A stretch of DNA of 64,000 nucleotides from Harmonia axyridis (taxonomy: Eukaryota > Arthropoda > Insecta > Coleoptera > Coccinellidae), in contig NC_059504.1 in NCBI RefSeq assembly GCF_914767665.1, positions 32,829,720-32,893,719 on the forward strand, given 5' to 3'. The notes under the pieces were generated by a model. That model ran no database searches. It worked only from the letters and a program-made list of their open reading frames with translations, and had not been told where the DNA came from. Below are positions 50,402 to 62,228 of the stretch, one piece after another. Position 1 is the first letter of the stretch; the number at the start of each line of letters is the position of its first letter. The position numbers were made by a program, and so were the translations under genes.

Positions 50402-53225
50402 ACTGTGCAGCATTTTCAACAGTGCTAGGTGTGAAGCCAACACCTAAAAGTCAGCAACCAGCCAGAGAAAAACAACGAAATAAACCGCATTGGCAAAAAA
50501 GGCTAAAATCAAAGTTCATAGCATCCGCCAAGATATTGGGAGTTTCACGCAATTTGCAAAAGGTTCGCCGTCTAGAAAACTACAAAAAATGGTGAATATA
50601 ATAATGGATCGTCACCGGCAACATACAACGTATGATCCAAACAATGAAAATGCTCAACAAATTTTAGACACACTGAAACAAAAACTTAGTGTGTACTCCG
50701 AAAGACTCAGAAGATACAATGAGAGCTATAGAAGAAAACAGGATAATATGATTTTTGAAAACTCCGAAACAAAATTCTATAGAATGTTATACAATAATAT
50801 GTCAGCAACACCAGGAAGTTATCCAACCGTCGAGGATATTGAGAATTTTTGGACAGATCAACTGGCTACACCAACCACCTACAACTCCCAGGCTGATTGG
50901 ATAAGATGTGAAGATAAATCCTGTGAGACAATAGAACACAAACCGCATAACGCAGTTTCTATAGAAGTATTCCATGAAATATTGAGAAACACACACAATT
51001 AGAAATCACCCGTCCCAGATGAAATCCACAACTTTTGGTTGAAAAAATTTTGGTGTATACAGGGCAGGCTAGTTGAAACCATAAATGGTGTTATAAGTAA
51101 TCCAACGGAAATGCCCAAATTTTTAACAACCGGGACCACTTACCTCCTACCGAAGGATCTGCGGATCCATCAAAATACAGACCAATTACATGCCTATCAA
51201 CAATATACAAAATCATCATATCATGTTTAGCATCTCGTATCTACAAACATTGCGAGACAAATAACATAATGAGAGCACAGCAGAAAGGATGTTCCAAGAA
51301 TGCTCTAGGATCAAAGGAACTGCTGATAATAGATTCCATCATATGCAACCAAGCTTTCAAAAGACACAGAAATCTTTTTATGTCATATTTTGACTATGAG
51401 AAGGCCTTCGACTCTATTCCACATGGGTAGCTACAAAAATTTTGGAAATATACAAGATCGATCCAATTACAATAAACTTTCTGAAGTGTGCAATATGCAA
51501 CTGGAGAACGAATATCGAACTCTCTACGGCGAACATAACAACTAAAGAGATTCCAATAAAAAGGGGAATTTTCCAAGTAGATTCATTGAGTCCTATATGG
51601 TTCTGCTTGGTGCTGAACCCCCTTTCTAAACAACTGAATGCTACTGAAAAAGGTTTCAATGTCAAAGGAAATAGAAATACTATTGCACTAAATCATTTGC
51701 TATACATGGATGACCTCAAACTTATAACACGCAACAAAAACCACTTGCAAATTATGGTCAAACTGGTGGAAAATTTTTCGAAAGACGTGGGGATGAAATT
51801 CGGATTGGACAAGTGTCGTACTATTAGCGTAGTGCGTGGAAAAATCCAAGATGAACCGATCGCTCTCTCCAATGGATAGGAGATAGAAGCAATGAAATCT
51901 TTATAAATACCTAGGAATAAAACAAAGCCGGCGAATAAACCATCAAAGAATGAAGGAAGACTAAACAACTGAGTTCATTAGGAGAATTAAAAAAATTTTA
52001 AGAACAAACCTCAACAGCAAAAATATGACGAGAGCTATCAATACATATGCATGTTTAATTTCAACATACCCTTTCGGTTTAATTCCATGGAGCAAAACAG
52101 ATATAGAAAACCTGCAAATGCAAATGCAAAATGAGAACCTTGATAATTGTAATAATAATTGATGACAAAAGTACACAAGCACCATCCAAAAAGTAGCATT
52201 GAGAGGACGACACTGCCGAGTAATAAAGGAGGCAGAGGTCTGCTAGACATCATAGAACTTGCCCATGGGCAAATTGAATGCCTACGAACATACTTCAAAG
52301 ACAAATCAGGCACCTCAGAGGTCTACAAAGTATTGTGTGAAGCAGACGAATCAACATCTTTACAACTGCACAAGGAGCAATTGTCATACAACCGCCAGAC
52401 AATCCAAGAAAAACTGCAAAGATGGAGAGAAAAGCCCCTACATGGACGACATTTCAATGAGGTGAACCAGGATCATGTCCACATTGAAGCGTCGAATTAA
52501 TGGCTCACATCACGTGCGATGTATCCAGAAACGGAAGTATTTCTTTTAGCCATCTAAGATCAAGTGATCTCAACGAGAAATTACTGCAAGCATATCATAA
52601 AGGATCGATGCTGTTATGGATGTCCAACGAATGAGACAATCCAACATATCACGGGAGGATTTCAAATGTTTGCAGGAAATGAATATAAAGAGAGACACGA
52701 TGCAGTAGGAAAGATACTACCCCAAGAAATGGCAACCAAATTAAAACTAATTCATTCTGAAAAAGTACCATACTACAAGTACCAACCGGAAACCATCCTA
52801 GAAAACGAACGCTATAAACTACTGGGATCGTACAGTTTTGACTGATAAAATAGTCGCTCACAACAGGCCAGATATACTGCTAGTCGATACACATCAAAAG
52901 ACAGCAATACTCATCGATGTAGCAATACCAAATAACAACAACCTGCATCAAAAAGAGGTCGAAAAAATTTCAAAATATAGGGACCTCGAATTTCAGATAA
53001 AGCGTCAGTGAGGAATGATATCAACGAAAACAATTCCAATTATCATCTCAACAACTGGAATAGTGCCAAAAAATCTCAAGAAGAATATCAAGCAACTGGG
53101 ACTTAGTGAGTATATATGTAATGTAATGCAAAAAGCTGTTCTTTTAGGTACTGCAAGGACGTTGAGAAAATTCCTAGGAAGCGAAGGGGTCCTAGGATCA
53201 CGTGTAAAAACCATATTGTAAGCAA
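50402..53225 (+). pseudogene. R4/R2-like LINE: reverse transcriptase plus restriction-like endonuclease
   Basis: Nearly complete ORF of a LINE that uses a C-terminal PD-(D/E)xK endonuclease instead of APE. In order: a basic N-terminal part (WQKRLKSKF, FTQFAKGSPSRKLQKM, 50490-51000), then KSPVPDEIHNFWLKKFW, FLTTGTTYLLPKD, motif A MSYFDYEKAFDSIPHGW (51378-51430), motif B IKRGIFQVDSLSPIWFCLVL, and motif C LLYMDDLKLI with YMDD at 51703-51714. FSKDVGMKFGLDKCRTI follows. Then a Cys-His knuckle (DRCCYGCPTNETIQHI, ~52600), YKERHD, VPYYKYQPETILENERYK, and the nuclease NRPDILLVD (PD at 52868-52873) with LIDVAIP (Asp at 52916). The last block is EKISKYRDL...IIISTTGIVPKNL...LRKFLG. At least six stops or frameshifts break it. 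The G of the motif B RQG block is F-Q. The 3' end is near 53225-53235 (short A run). These elements often insert at specific targets, but no rDNA or repeat target is visible. Confidence 0.8.
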
Positions 53226-53235
53226 AAAAAATATT

Positions 53236-53949
53236 ACCTCACATTACTTGTTGATCAATGCATATTCATAGTTTATGGGATGCTCACTGCCTTGAAATAA
53301 CTCACTTGAAATAACAAGGTCCTGTTGCTAAAAAAATAGGTCCAATGATGCTACAATCATAGATAGCACCCCACAATGTAACTTCTTCCGAATCCTTTCA
53401 AATTATTTGCTGATTATCTACGTTATACATCCAGCAATTTTGCGCATTAATTATGTCCCAAAGCAAAGGTGAGACTCACAAATGAACATTGATTAATTAA
53501 GATAGTTGAAAGTAGAATAACAAAATCACAGCGACAACAATGAGTCTTGAACCTGATGGATTTTGTATGGGTGCAAACATAAATTCTTCTTCAGAATCAT
53601 CCATGCCATCGATATCTTAGGTTAGAAATCTACGAATGAAGGACTATCAGGCTAATTTGAACTATTCAAACAATTTCTGTCAAATCTTCAATTCTACATT
53701 TCTCATTTATTTTGAATATCTAAACTACCTGAAACATTTCGAATTTCAAATGTCTTCCTACTATTGTTCCTTCTCTTATTACCTATCAAGTTGACCAAAC
53801 CCTGCACATAATCCACGCCAAGTTGTGTTGAATAACCTTACCTACATCAAATAATTTCGTCGCATGTGATAGTATTGCCTAAATTCCACATTAAAATCTC
53901 AAAGTAAATATTGGATCACCTTCCAGTATAGTAAGTGAATACCATGTTT
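53236..53949. other. No gene seen
   Basis: AT-rich, non-coding. Confidence 0.4.
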
Positions 53950-54175
53950 ACAGTATATAGTCTAATTAAATATTATCAACCATCTCAATACAACAAACGC
54001 TGAAACTCGTTCTGCACCCTGACCTCGTACAAAAATTCCTTCGAACCGAGACCACGAACCAAACTTCAACGTGACAATTCGAGATCATAGAGGATTCCTT
54101 CGGACAAGATTTGAACTGGGTCAACCGGTAGAGGATTCTCACAGCCATTGTACCAATGACAACAACTATAAATAA
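53950..54175 (-). mobile_element. tRNA-derived SINE candidate
   Basis: The minus strand from 54175 reads GTCATTGGTACAATGGCTGT (A-box-like TGGTACAATGG) and, ~40 nt later, CAGTTCAAATCTTGTCC (B-box-like AGTTCAAATC). A non-tRNA body follows (TCTCGGTTCGAAGGAATTT, GTACGAGGTCAGGGTGCAGA) and then an AT-rich end at about 53950. Box spacing fits a tRNA-headed SINE. A second B-box-like GGTTCGAAGG in the body is notable. Not an intact tRNA. Confidence 0.4.
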
Positions 54176-54807
54176 CGCCAAGGCTAGTTGCGCCGCAGGA
54201 ACAATTGGGGTAGGTTTGCAGCAGGGTATTTCGAAAAAAAACGCGAATGATTAACGTCTCCAGGAACCGAAATGAAATATCACGTCAGACCTGTCCGCTT
54301 CGCTGCCTACCTGAGCACCAGTGGCGGTTCGATGCTTTTCATATCGTCAAGAGTGCGAGAAAAAGCAAACCATCGAGAGAAGCTGCTCAGTTTGAGTTGA
54401 ACGATATCATTTTCCGAAATCTTGGATAAGAAAGAATTTATAAAGCCACGATGAATCCATTTCCCACTTAAGCTTGGTTGATATGGATATTGGATCAGGA
54501 ATCGGTCCCCAACCATAAACCAAATATTGTTTCGAAACTGTCTTGACCGAGGTGTTGACTTGTATAAATACACACATCGTCCAAAATCTTGACCCTCCTA
54601 GGTTTATCAAGAATCTGTGTTCTGGAAATGAGATGAATATTTTCCTCTATTTCAACTGCAATATATTTGAGAGAAAATCATTGTTTGTTACTTCATGCAG
54701 AATGAGACAAAATAGGAAAAACTATGTATTTTTAATGATTATATTTATTCCACAACTGAATCCAAATTCAGTTCAGACGTATTACTACGTCTTCTTTCAA
54801 TCAACTA
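54176..54807. other. No gene assigned
   Basis: A minus frame (54573-54307) reads FMVGDRFLIQYPYQPS and ENDIVQLKLSSFSRWFAFSR; it is protein-like but unrecognised. The remainder is non-coding. Confidence 0.3.
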
Positions 54808-55790
54808 CCTAATACGCCTAGGTATCCCACGCATCAAGTCATTAATGAAATTTCCAAGCATATCATTCTGTTCTTCCTGAAAGGCTTAACTCAATTCCTA
54901 CAAAGTTGAGAGTTTTGGATATTGCTCTCCCTAGGTAGTCTCATACGCGATCAATTGGATTCATTTCTGGTAAGCTTGCTGGCCAGTTGATTATCTGGAT
55001 ATTGTTGCCTTGAAGAACGTTTTATGCGGTGTGGCGGGGCGTTATCATCCTGATAAATGAAACTATCCCCAAATTTGTTGTGCAGGGGAACAATGATGTT
55101 TTCTTCGTAGATGGCACCAGTCATTGTTCCTTCAACGATAATAAGAGGGGTAGGGCGACCGAACATTATACCATCCAATTGATTCGCCTTGAAAGGGCAC
55201 AACTTCCCGGGCGAAATTGAGTTGCTCTAGACTGCCTGGACCTCTCCAAACCCTTTCTCATCGACTATCACTTTGTAAATCGAATCGTGACTCTTCCGAA
55301 AAGTACTTTGCACCGTTGTGATAAAAGCCAGTTTTGATGGTGTTCTGCCATTGCCGATGGGTAGCTCTATGTCCAGGTGATAGCCGAGGTACTATTAAAG
55401 ATCTTTTTGCCCTTAAATTTGAGGACTGCAAACGTCTCCTTATGGTACTAATTGAGACTACCCGTTTATAGGTCACCAAAAAATGACTTCGAAGGGCTGT
55501 TGCCAGATACCGTTCGATTCCTTCGAGTCATATTAGCGATATAATGGTTTTCCCTTGCAGATGTTACTCTGGATCGATCAGGCAACGGTGCCGGGTTCGA
55601 GGAAAAAGGCCGCTATGCGCCTTTCTGTAGTCCGTGGAATATTCATCGTTGCACAATCTTGTGGTTCGACAAAGCTTCGTGATGTAGGGCTACTATTTCT
55701 GCCTGGTCAAACTGAGAAATTGGATATCCCGGCATTTTCCACGAAATATTCCCAATATTACAACTGTCGTTATTCGCTGAAAGCTGATAA
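54808..55790 (-). pseudogene. Tc1-like transposase pseudogene
   Basis: Tc1 transposases cut and paste at TA with a DDE nuclease. The minus-strand frames give VVSISTIRRRLQSSNLRAKR and LSPGHRATHRQW (55479-55370), then YFSEESRFDLQSDSR (55300, the SDESRF catalytic block with E for D). Next come VPFKANQLDGIMFGRPTPLI, VEGTMTGAIYEENIIVPL and DSFIYQDDNAPPHR (55085, the QDNA(P)PH catalytic block). Then, in another frame, INWPASLPEMNPIDRV (the W...SPDLNPIE block) and DYLGRAI. A C-terminal FINDLMRGIPRRIR lies near 54820. Frameshifts and stops separate the parts. The N-terminal helix-turn-helix is poorly preserved above 55500, and inverted ends were not identified. Confidence 0.8.
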
Positions 55791-56949
55791 TCTTCGAACA
55801 AGAAACATTCTTTGCTGGTTTATTGTTTTCATTTAAGTGAAAAGATAGTGAAGACTTCTGACGATGTGTGTATATGTATAAATAATTTTCGGCTTAGAAC
55901 AGGCGAAATACCAATTCAAAAAAGGTAGAAGATACAAAGAGTAAAGAAAATAATCATGATCAGACCAACTGGGCAATGTTATCTTGTCAAATTTTCAAAA
56001 AATTGTGAATCCAAATTTTTTCGGGAGACAAAATTTTCATGTAGTTCGAACGTATCAATCAATTTCAAACTTCATGATTTTTAGTGATATTGAGTTTTAA
56101 AATTTGATCATTTTTTTTTATTTTCGAAGCGTATGGACCCTTTCAGTAGACATAATAATGAATCCAGTATCAACACTGATTTATGTACCAAACTTCTAAA
56201 GATTCAAATGGGAAATAATAATTTAAAATCTACGAGAAGAAAATTTTGCAACGCCCCATCGCCCTACCTATGAAGCTGCCAATGCAGGACACCTATAGCA
56301 CTAGTTAATAAAACTGCAACGTAAATTATCGTAGAAAGAACACAGTCCGACTTCCTTTATGCGCTATATATAGAAATCCGGTTTTCCGGATGTAGAACGC
56401 AAGACGGCGGTTTATAGCTCTCGGGTATGCTCTTGCACAATGTCTTTGAGGCAGGTTCGATGCGAGGAGACCCTTCTAAAATTAGAATTTATGGCATATT
56501 TGAACAACGTGCATGTTTGACTTACTAATGGGTTCCACTTCCACAAATTACTTAAGCCACGCTAATATCTCGAAAGTTATAATACGAACAATGGAAGTAG
56601 TTTAAATATGAAGATGAAAAAATTTAGATAATTCAGTGTTATTTTCAGTTTCAGTTCTGAATTTCATTAGGGATAACTTTGAATTATATTATTCTTTCAG
56701 CACCACAACTATCCTTTATCCTCATCGTGGAGTTTGAGCCTTTGTTATTAACAGAGAAAAGGCTGTCATTCTCTATACAAAAAATTTGTTTTGACAAGCA
56801 CTTGTCTAGTAAAGATTTGCGAAGAAATTTATTCCTTAAGGAAGATACATATTCAGAACAAAGATCACCCTGATTACTGACTCTACCCAACGCTTATCTT
56901 GTTGAGGATGAGAAGAATCGATTCTTTTCATATCGATTTGTACCTATAT
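55791..56949. other. No gene seen
   Basis: AT-rich. Two complementary short frames at 56679-56890 are mirror readings of the same sequence and are not supported as genes. Confidence 0.35.
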
Positions 56950-57410
56950 CAATATCAATACAATAGGAGAAATTCAACAGTGGGGAAATAAGCCTGAAAC
57001 TAAGTTTAGTCCTCGCATGCAAATGGTCCTGAATGGTGCTACAAGAAAGGAATTGTCACCCAAAAAGTACCCTCATTCTATTCAGAAGAAGAAGGAATTT
57101 CAACATCAGAGCGTGATCAATAAATGGCCAAACTCTGAAATTTTCTAGCGTGGGTATCAAAGTGTCACACGAGATGCAAAAAGCTTTTGGAAAGATTCAG
57201 GGGCTAAAACGAGATATAATAATTTGGTAATATATGATGGAGATTGTGCGCCTCATTGTCACATGCTTCTCTAGTATGGTGGACAAAAACTGAAGAAGTC
57301 AACCAACGCATCGTCGGTTGCGTCCACTGCAAAGACTGGTGCTTGCTATGGGCACAACTCTTACAGTGACACCAGAGGTCATACTCAACTCCCCTGTTCT
57401 AAATTTACAT
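56950..57410 (+). pseudogene. Unrecognised degraded coding stretch
   Basis: One plus-strand frame from about 56966 reads QWGNKPETKFSPRMQMVLNG, ATRKELSPKKYPHSIQKKKE and FQHQSVINKWPNSEIF. After a single stop it resumes RGYQSVTRDAKSFWKDSGAK, TRYNNLVIYDGDCAPHCHML, and after another stop GGQKLKKSTNASSVASTAKT. Stops are far rarer than in neighbouring frames and the composition is protein-like, so this looks like a decayed gene. No family is recognised. Confidence 0.3.
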
Positions 57411-57664
57411 GTGAAGTAATATAGCCTGTGGGATGCTTTGACAATCCCCTCGAGGCAAAATTATAATTTCGTGAATGTCGTCGTACAGTGCGGCCCTCTA
57501 CTCATTTGCTCCGAAAAAATAAATAAGATGAAGTGAATATACACCGTACAAAGTTTGTTCAACGCAGAAGCGACAGAAAGAAAATGAATGGGTACCAAAG
57601 TATGACAGTGGTTGTAACCCCTTTTAAGCACAAAGCTTGTATCTGGCGACTAGTAGGACACAGG

Positions 57665-57896
57665 ATGATTTTTGAATAAATTTGATTCAAACTCATATAC
57701 ATACATTTCTCATTAAAAGCTAATGTAGAAAAGATATGAACTCAATGGTCAATACGAGCACAGTTATCATAAACATGGAAAATATGATTTTGAATCATTT
57801 AGATTCAAACTCAAATACATACATTTCTCATAAAAAGCTAATGTAGAAAAAGATATGAACTCAATGGTCAATACAGTTATCATAAACATGGAACAG
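57665..57896 (+). repeat. Tandem duplication, ~120 bp units
   Basis: TGATTTT(T)GAAT at 57665 recurs at 57785. Both units contain GATTCAAACTCA, ATACATACATTTCTCAT, AAAAGCTAATGTAGAAAA, GAACTCAATGGTCAATAC and AGTTATCATAAACATGGAA. The second unit lacks CGAGCAC after AATA. Recent duplication judging by identity. Confidence 0.9.
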
Positions 57897-58879
57897 TGAC
57901 CCACCATATTGAACTTGATCAAATTATCCTTGAAATTTCATTAATAATAAATATGTGAAAATTATTTACTAAAAGTCGAATTGCTATAAATATTATAGAA
58001 ACTCATACAAGCTGCTTTCGAGTTTATGCTTTTGGTAATACCATTAGAACGAAATATTGCCAATCAGTAACACTTTTTACTACAACCTAATTTCATTATA
58101 ACTAACTATTTTTTCATCGAATAGAGAAATGGTATACTGAAATTTACATAATTTTCTTGATAGTAGATCTTATTTTCAACTCTTCGACTACCATCTGTTA
58201 CAGTTCAAGGCATTATTTCGCATTTAAATGCGCACATTACAGAAAACTCTATCTGACGTCAACAAATTCGGTTACGATCTGATACTGGGAGAAAACATAT
58301 CTGGTGCACCCACAGAACATTTGTATCAATTTCAACATTCCTTATAAGAAAAATTATAACCTAACCTAACCTAACTTCCCTGGACTTCCTAGTCATAATA
58401 CGGAATCCGGTTTTTTATAACCGAACAGTTCATTCTTATAAAAATAGAAATACTTCAAGAAATATGCAATTGCCAACTGAATATGATTCATTACTAGTAT
58501 TACAAGTATGAATCATTACGAACTATTCATAAAGTGAAAACATATGTAAATCGATTTCCATGATGGAAATGACTGAGGTATATACGGTTTGACATGAAAA
58601 ATAACATCTAGTAATTGTTGGATATTGCAAAATTTCAGTATACACGGAACCCTTTTGTCGTTTTTCCTCTGTCGGAACGATGCTTAAGAACCACTCCCAT
58701 TATTTCAATTTCTGCATGTCCTACAGACCATTCTTCTGAAAGACAACCGACTGACTCCACGTTTATAGTTTGTAGAAATTCATCAGTCTAAATGGATACA
58801 ATGAACAGTTCTAAAGATTACGGGATACAGCAGCAATATTCTCAGTCAAACGACGTTCACGGTTTCGATTCTCCACATC
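57897..58879. other. No gene; short telomere-type repeat
   Basis: AT-rich. At 58360-58375 there are three consecutive CCTAA units (TTAGG on the other strand), the insect telomere repeat. This is too short to be more than an interstitial trace. Confidence 0.5.
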
Positions 58880-59240
58880 ACTGACTATTCCCAATAGCTC
58901 ATTAGTTTTGCGAAATGTGACTGCAAAATTTTCACCATTTTTGAACTGAATTTCAACAATTTCAATGGGTTGTTGAATGTATTCAACTTTTCCATTTTTT
59001 CATTCCATTTTTTATAGAGTAATTTTTACTTGTCAAATGTCAAAAAAGTGGGCATTTCAAAATGAAACCTCTTATTGGAAAATCCTTTATAGTGCTTTGT
59101 TTGGCGTTCAAGATTGGTCCAGATAGTACATTTCCTCACACGTCCGCATACCATAATAATATTAATCATTGTTGTTTCTTCGCCAGATTCTACGCAGCAA
59201 TCGCATTCACCACAACCCGAGTTTTTTCCTTTCTCAAATA
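58880..59240 (-). pseudogene. Possible LINE C-terminal Cys-rich remnant
   Basis: The minus strand from about 59222 reads SGCGECDCCVESGEETTMIN and IIMVCGRVRKCTIWTNLERQ. The C.C...GE.ETT.HI...C spacing resembles the zinc knuckle after RNase H in I/R1/Jockey-type ORF2 proteins. The following frame FSNKRFHFEMPTFLTFDK is open but unassigned. No RNase H core is visible, so confidence is low. Confidence 0.35.
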
Positions 59241-59975
59241 ATGAAAGTCAGTACCAAATATGTAACGAGTCAATTACAAACTACTAAAGCACTAACCTTA
59301 CTGAACTCGACTTATATAATGGACGTTCTAATATGTAAATGTTTTTCTCGAATCTGCGAATGAAATATACAGATGATCGTATATCGTATGGTCGGTATAA
59401 TTTCCAAGGTGTACAGGTAAATTTTATGTGAAGAATTTTAATTGGTGTATCGTTTAAAAAACAAGTGAGTAGATCAGTTTGATATAATGAAATCTATCTT
59501 TTCTTAGAATTGATCGTTGTTTCTACAGAAGATGAGTGTGTGTCTACATCGTTTTGTTGTCTATAAGTAGATTGGAATTTTACGAAATGAACTCTGAAAT
59601 TTTGATTGACTTATCTGAATTCGATCTCAGAGTAATAAAAATAGATAGAGGGAGCATATGTCATTTTCAGTAAGCAAATTTTGTCCCCAACATGAACTAT
59701 CAAATTTGACATGAAGCGCGCGGAAATGAAAACATATCAGTGGTACGATATTTCAATAAATTCGCTAGATTCTCTAAAAAGAATGCACTTCTTATGTCCG
59801 ATAATGAATCAACTTTTCATATTAACTCAAAAAATATTGAAATGAATACCTAAATATATGAGAAATTCAGAAAACAAACTTCAAGCGCGCCAAAACACGT
59901 GCAACAACCGATAACACTAGGAGAGCAAAACCCAATAATTCTATTGCATTCATCGTGAATATGGAATTAGATATT
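59241..59975. other. No gene seen
   Basis: AT-rich, non-coding. Confidence 0.4.
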
Positions 59976-60060
59976 TATAATACAAGTGCTGAAGTTATTG
60001 ATATTCTTCCAAAAGTTCAAAATGAACGAGTGGTGGAATGAGCCTTCTGTACGAGTTTTA
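59976..60060. mobile_element. Short palindromic MITE, copy 2
   Basis: 85 bp, in opposite orientation to the copy at 24936-25057. It shares TATAATACAAGTGC, GATATTCTTCCA, AATGAACGAGTGGTGGAATG and AGCCTTCTGTACGAG. The central ~40 bp of copy 1 are missing. Confidence 0.6.
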
Positions 60061-60525
60061 AACATTATTTTCCCGAATTCACTACCTTTTTATTGAAATT
60101 AACGGAAATTTCCATAAATATCTATTAGTGATGTGTGCATTGAAATATGTTGGTTGGCAGAAAAGTTTTCTGTATCACAAATTCGACAGATAATAGATAA
60201 ATCCGTTCCAGTTTATTTTGTTCCACAAGATGTACCTGAATAAACTGATTTGCCACATAATTAGAGAAAAGTATATCCAGAATTTTGTTATTTGAATATC
60301 GGAAATTCAATTCGTGAAATCAAATTAGAGTAGCTTTGATAATGAAAACACCTGTCACATGTAAAGCAATCAGATATTTAAATTTCTATGGTCATAGAGT
60401 ATTATTGCTAGTCTGTCTAGAAACAGATCGAATGAAATTGACCCTAGGTAAAACATAAATTCATAAAATCTCGAATAACTCTTGAATTATTGAATTTGGA
60501 AGCATAATCATGTTTGGACACTACA
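60061..60525. other. No gene seen
   Basis: AT-rich, non-coding. Confidence 0.4.
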
Positions 60526-61692
60526 GTGCATCCCATTTTGGGTGAGACAGCCAGGTTTCTCGCTTGTTATTTAAGATAGAGCCTTGCGGTTTTCACGTTC
60601 CTGTCCTACTTTTTCGTGAAACTCAAGTTGGTCTAATCAGATTCTGTATAACTTTTTCCGTTCAAAAGATACAGGGTGATTTTGGAAATTGATACTTTTC
60701 GGACCCCTTCTTTATCTCCGAAATTATAAGAAATAATGCTGAGCTGAAAACTACGTCTGAATCAGAATTCTGCGTAGAATCCAGTGGCGTACTCAATTTT
60801 TTTTTTCTGGGTAAGGTTTTGAAGATTCAACACAAACCTATATTTTTTTTAATGGAACACCCTATATATCATTACTTCGTTGAATTTGTTAGTTTTTTCC
60901 CTTCAAAATGATATATGATAATATGTAGGTAGGATGTTCAGAAATGTTAAAAAAACACTAAAACGTCAAATAATGATGATTTTTTTGTAAATGGGCCATG
61001 AATTTTCTATGTTTCAATAAGAGGATTATTACTTTCGATTTTTAAAAATAGTAGGTCATTGATGACACAAACATCCTTGTTGTTATTATGGCTACTATGC
61101 ATTTGGGAGCATTGTTTTATCAAGTAGGCATTGGAGGGAAAAAACCAATCTGATCTAGCTGTCATCGCTATAAATTATTGTTATTATTATTGATTCTTCT
61201 TTTCTATGGGAAATCCATTGCCCATTAACAAAAAATCATCATTATTTGATGTTTTAGTGTTTTTTAACATTTCTGAACATCCTACCTACATAGTGTCATA
61301 TATCATTTTGAAGGGAAAAAAATAACGAATTCAACGAAGTAATGATACACATAGTGTTCCATTTAAAAAAACATAAGTTTGTGTTGAATCTTCTAAACCA
61401 TACCCCGAAAAAAAATAATGAATACGCCACTGTATTCTACGCAGAATTCTGATTCAGAAGTAGTTTTTACCTCAGCATTATTTCTAATAACTTCGGAGAT
61501 AAAGAAGGGGTCCGAAAAGTATCAATTTCCAAAATCACCCTGTATCTTTTGAACGGAAACAGTTATGCAAAATCTGATTAGGCCAACTTGAGTTTCACGA
61601 AAAAGTAGGACAGGAACGTGAAAACCCCAAGGCTCTATCTTAAATAACAAGCGAGAAACCTGGCTGATTCACCCAAAATGGGATGCACTGTA
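60526..61692. mobile_element. Long foldback element, ~490 bp arms
   Basis: The left end TACAGTGCATCCCATTTTGG is mirrored at 61692. The arms are nearly complementary from 60526 to about 61015 and from about 61215 to 61692 (for example CTCGCTTGTTATTTAAGATA and its complement). The spacer is ~200 bp. Within each arm, ATACAGGGTGATTTTGG (60671; complement at 61530-61546) is an internal copy of the ACAGGGTG terminus, suggesting an element inside an element. No gene. Confidence 0.85.
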
Positions 61693-62228
61693 CACTTATT
61701 TTTTACCGTAGGATCCAACGAAACCACAAAAGAATAGAGTTCTATTTTGAAAATCGAAAGTAATGATCAAATATTGTTTACAATTTTTGGCACAATATTT
61801 GAAACACCCTGTGATGATATTTCTCAAGTTCAAGATAAGCACGATATTCCTACATCATTCTAGTTTGCGAAAGGGAATTGACTATACGCATAGGATATTC
61901 ACAGGAAAAATAATTCACAAAATAGTGACTATAGAATTTCTCTCTTTTTTTGGTTTTTCCTTAATTTTTTGAAAACTGTAAGGACTAACGAAATAATTTC
62001 AGGAAAGAGTTATTGAAAATGAAAATCTTGATAATATCTAAGACATAAAATGAAAAAAAGTTTTTTTTGAAAAATTTTTTTTTAATTCTTGTATAACCGG
62101 TAGTACCGGAACTTCGGAAATATTTCAGCTGAATAGGGCATCATGAACAATGTCATATTCCGAATTTTCAGATTTCAAATCGGCCCCGTTCTCCAGAAAC
62201 GTCTAATAGGCCGTCGAACTTGAAACGC
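61693..62228. mobile_element. One-ended foldback-type repeat
   Basis: The right terminus AACGTCTAATAGGCCGTCGA, ACTTGAAACGCCCTGTATA (about 62190-62228) is a variant of the GATGGCCTATTAGACGTT family end. GAAACACCCTGTGATG at about 61801 is another ACAGGGTG-type end. No matching opposite arm was found. Confidence 0.4.

Noticed and set aside
52038..52313. Minus-strand hydrophobic frames inside the R4/R2-like element
   Set aside because: Antisense shadows of the retrotransposon coding sequence.
54109..54172. A functional tRNA gene on the minus strand
   Set aside because: A- and B-box-like elements are present but acceptor and T stems do not pair; a tRNA-derived SINE is more likely.
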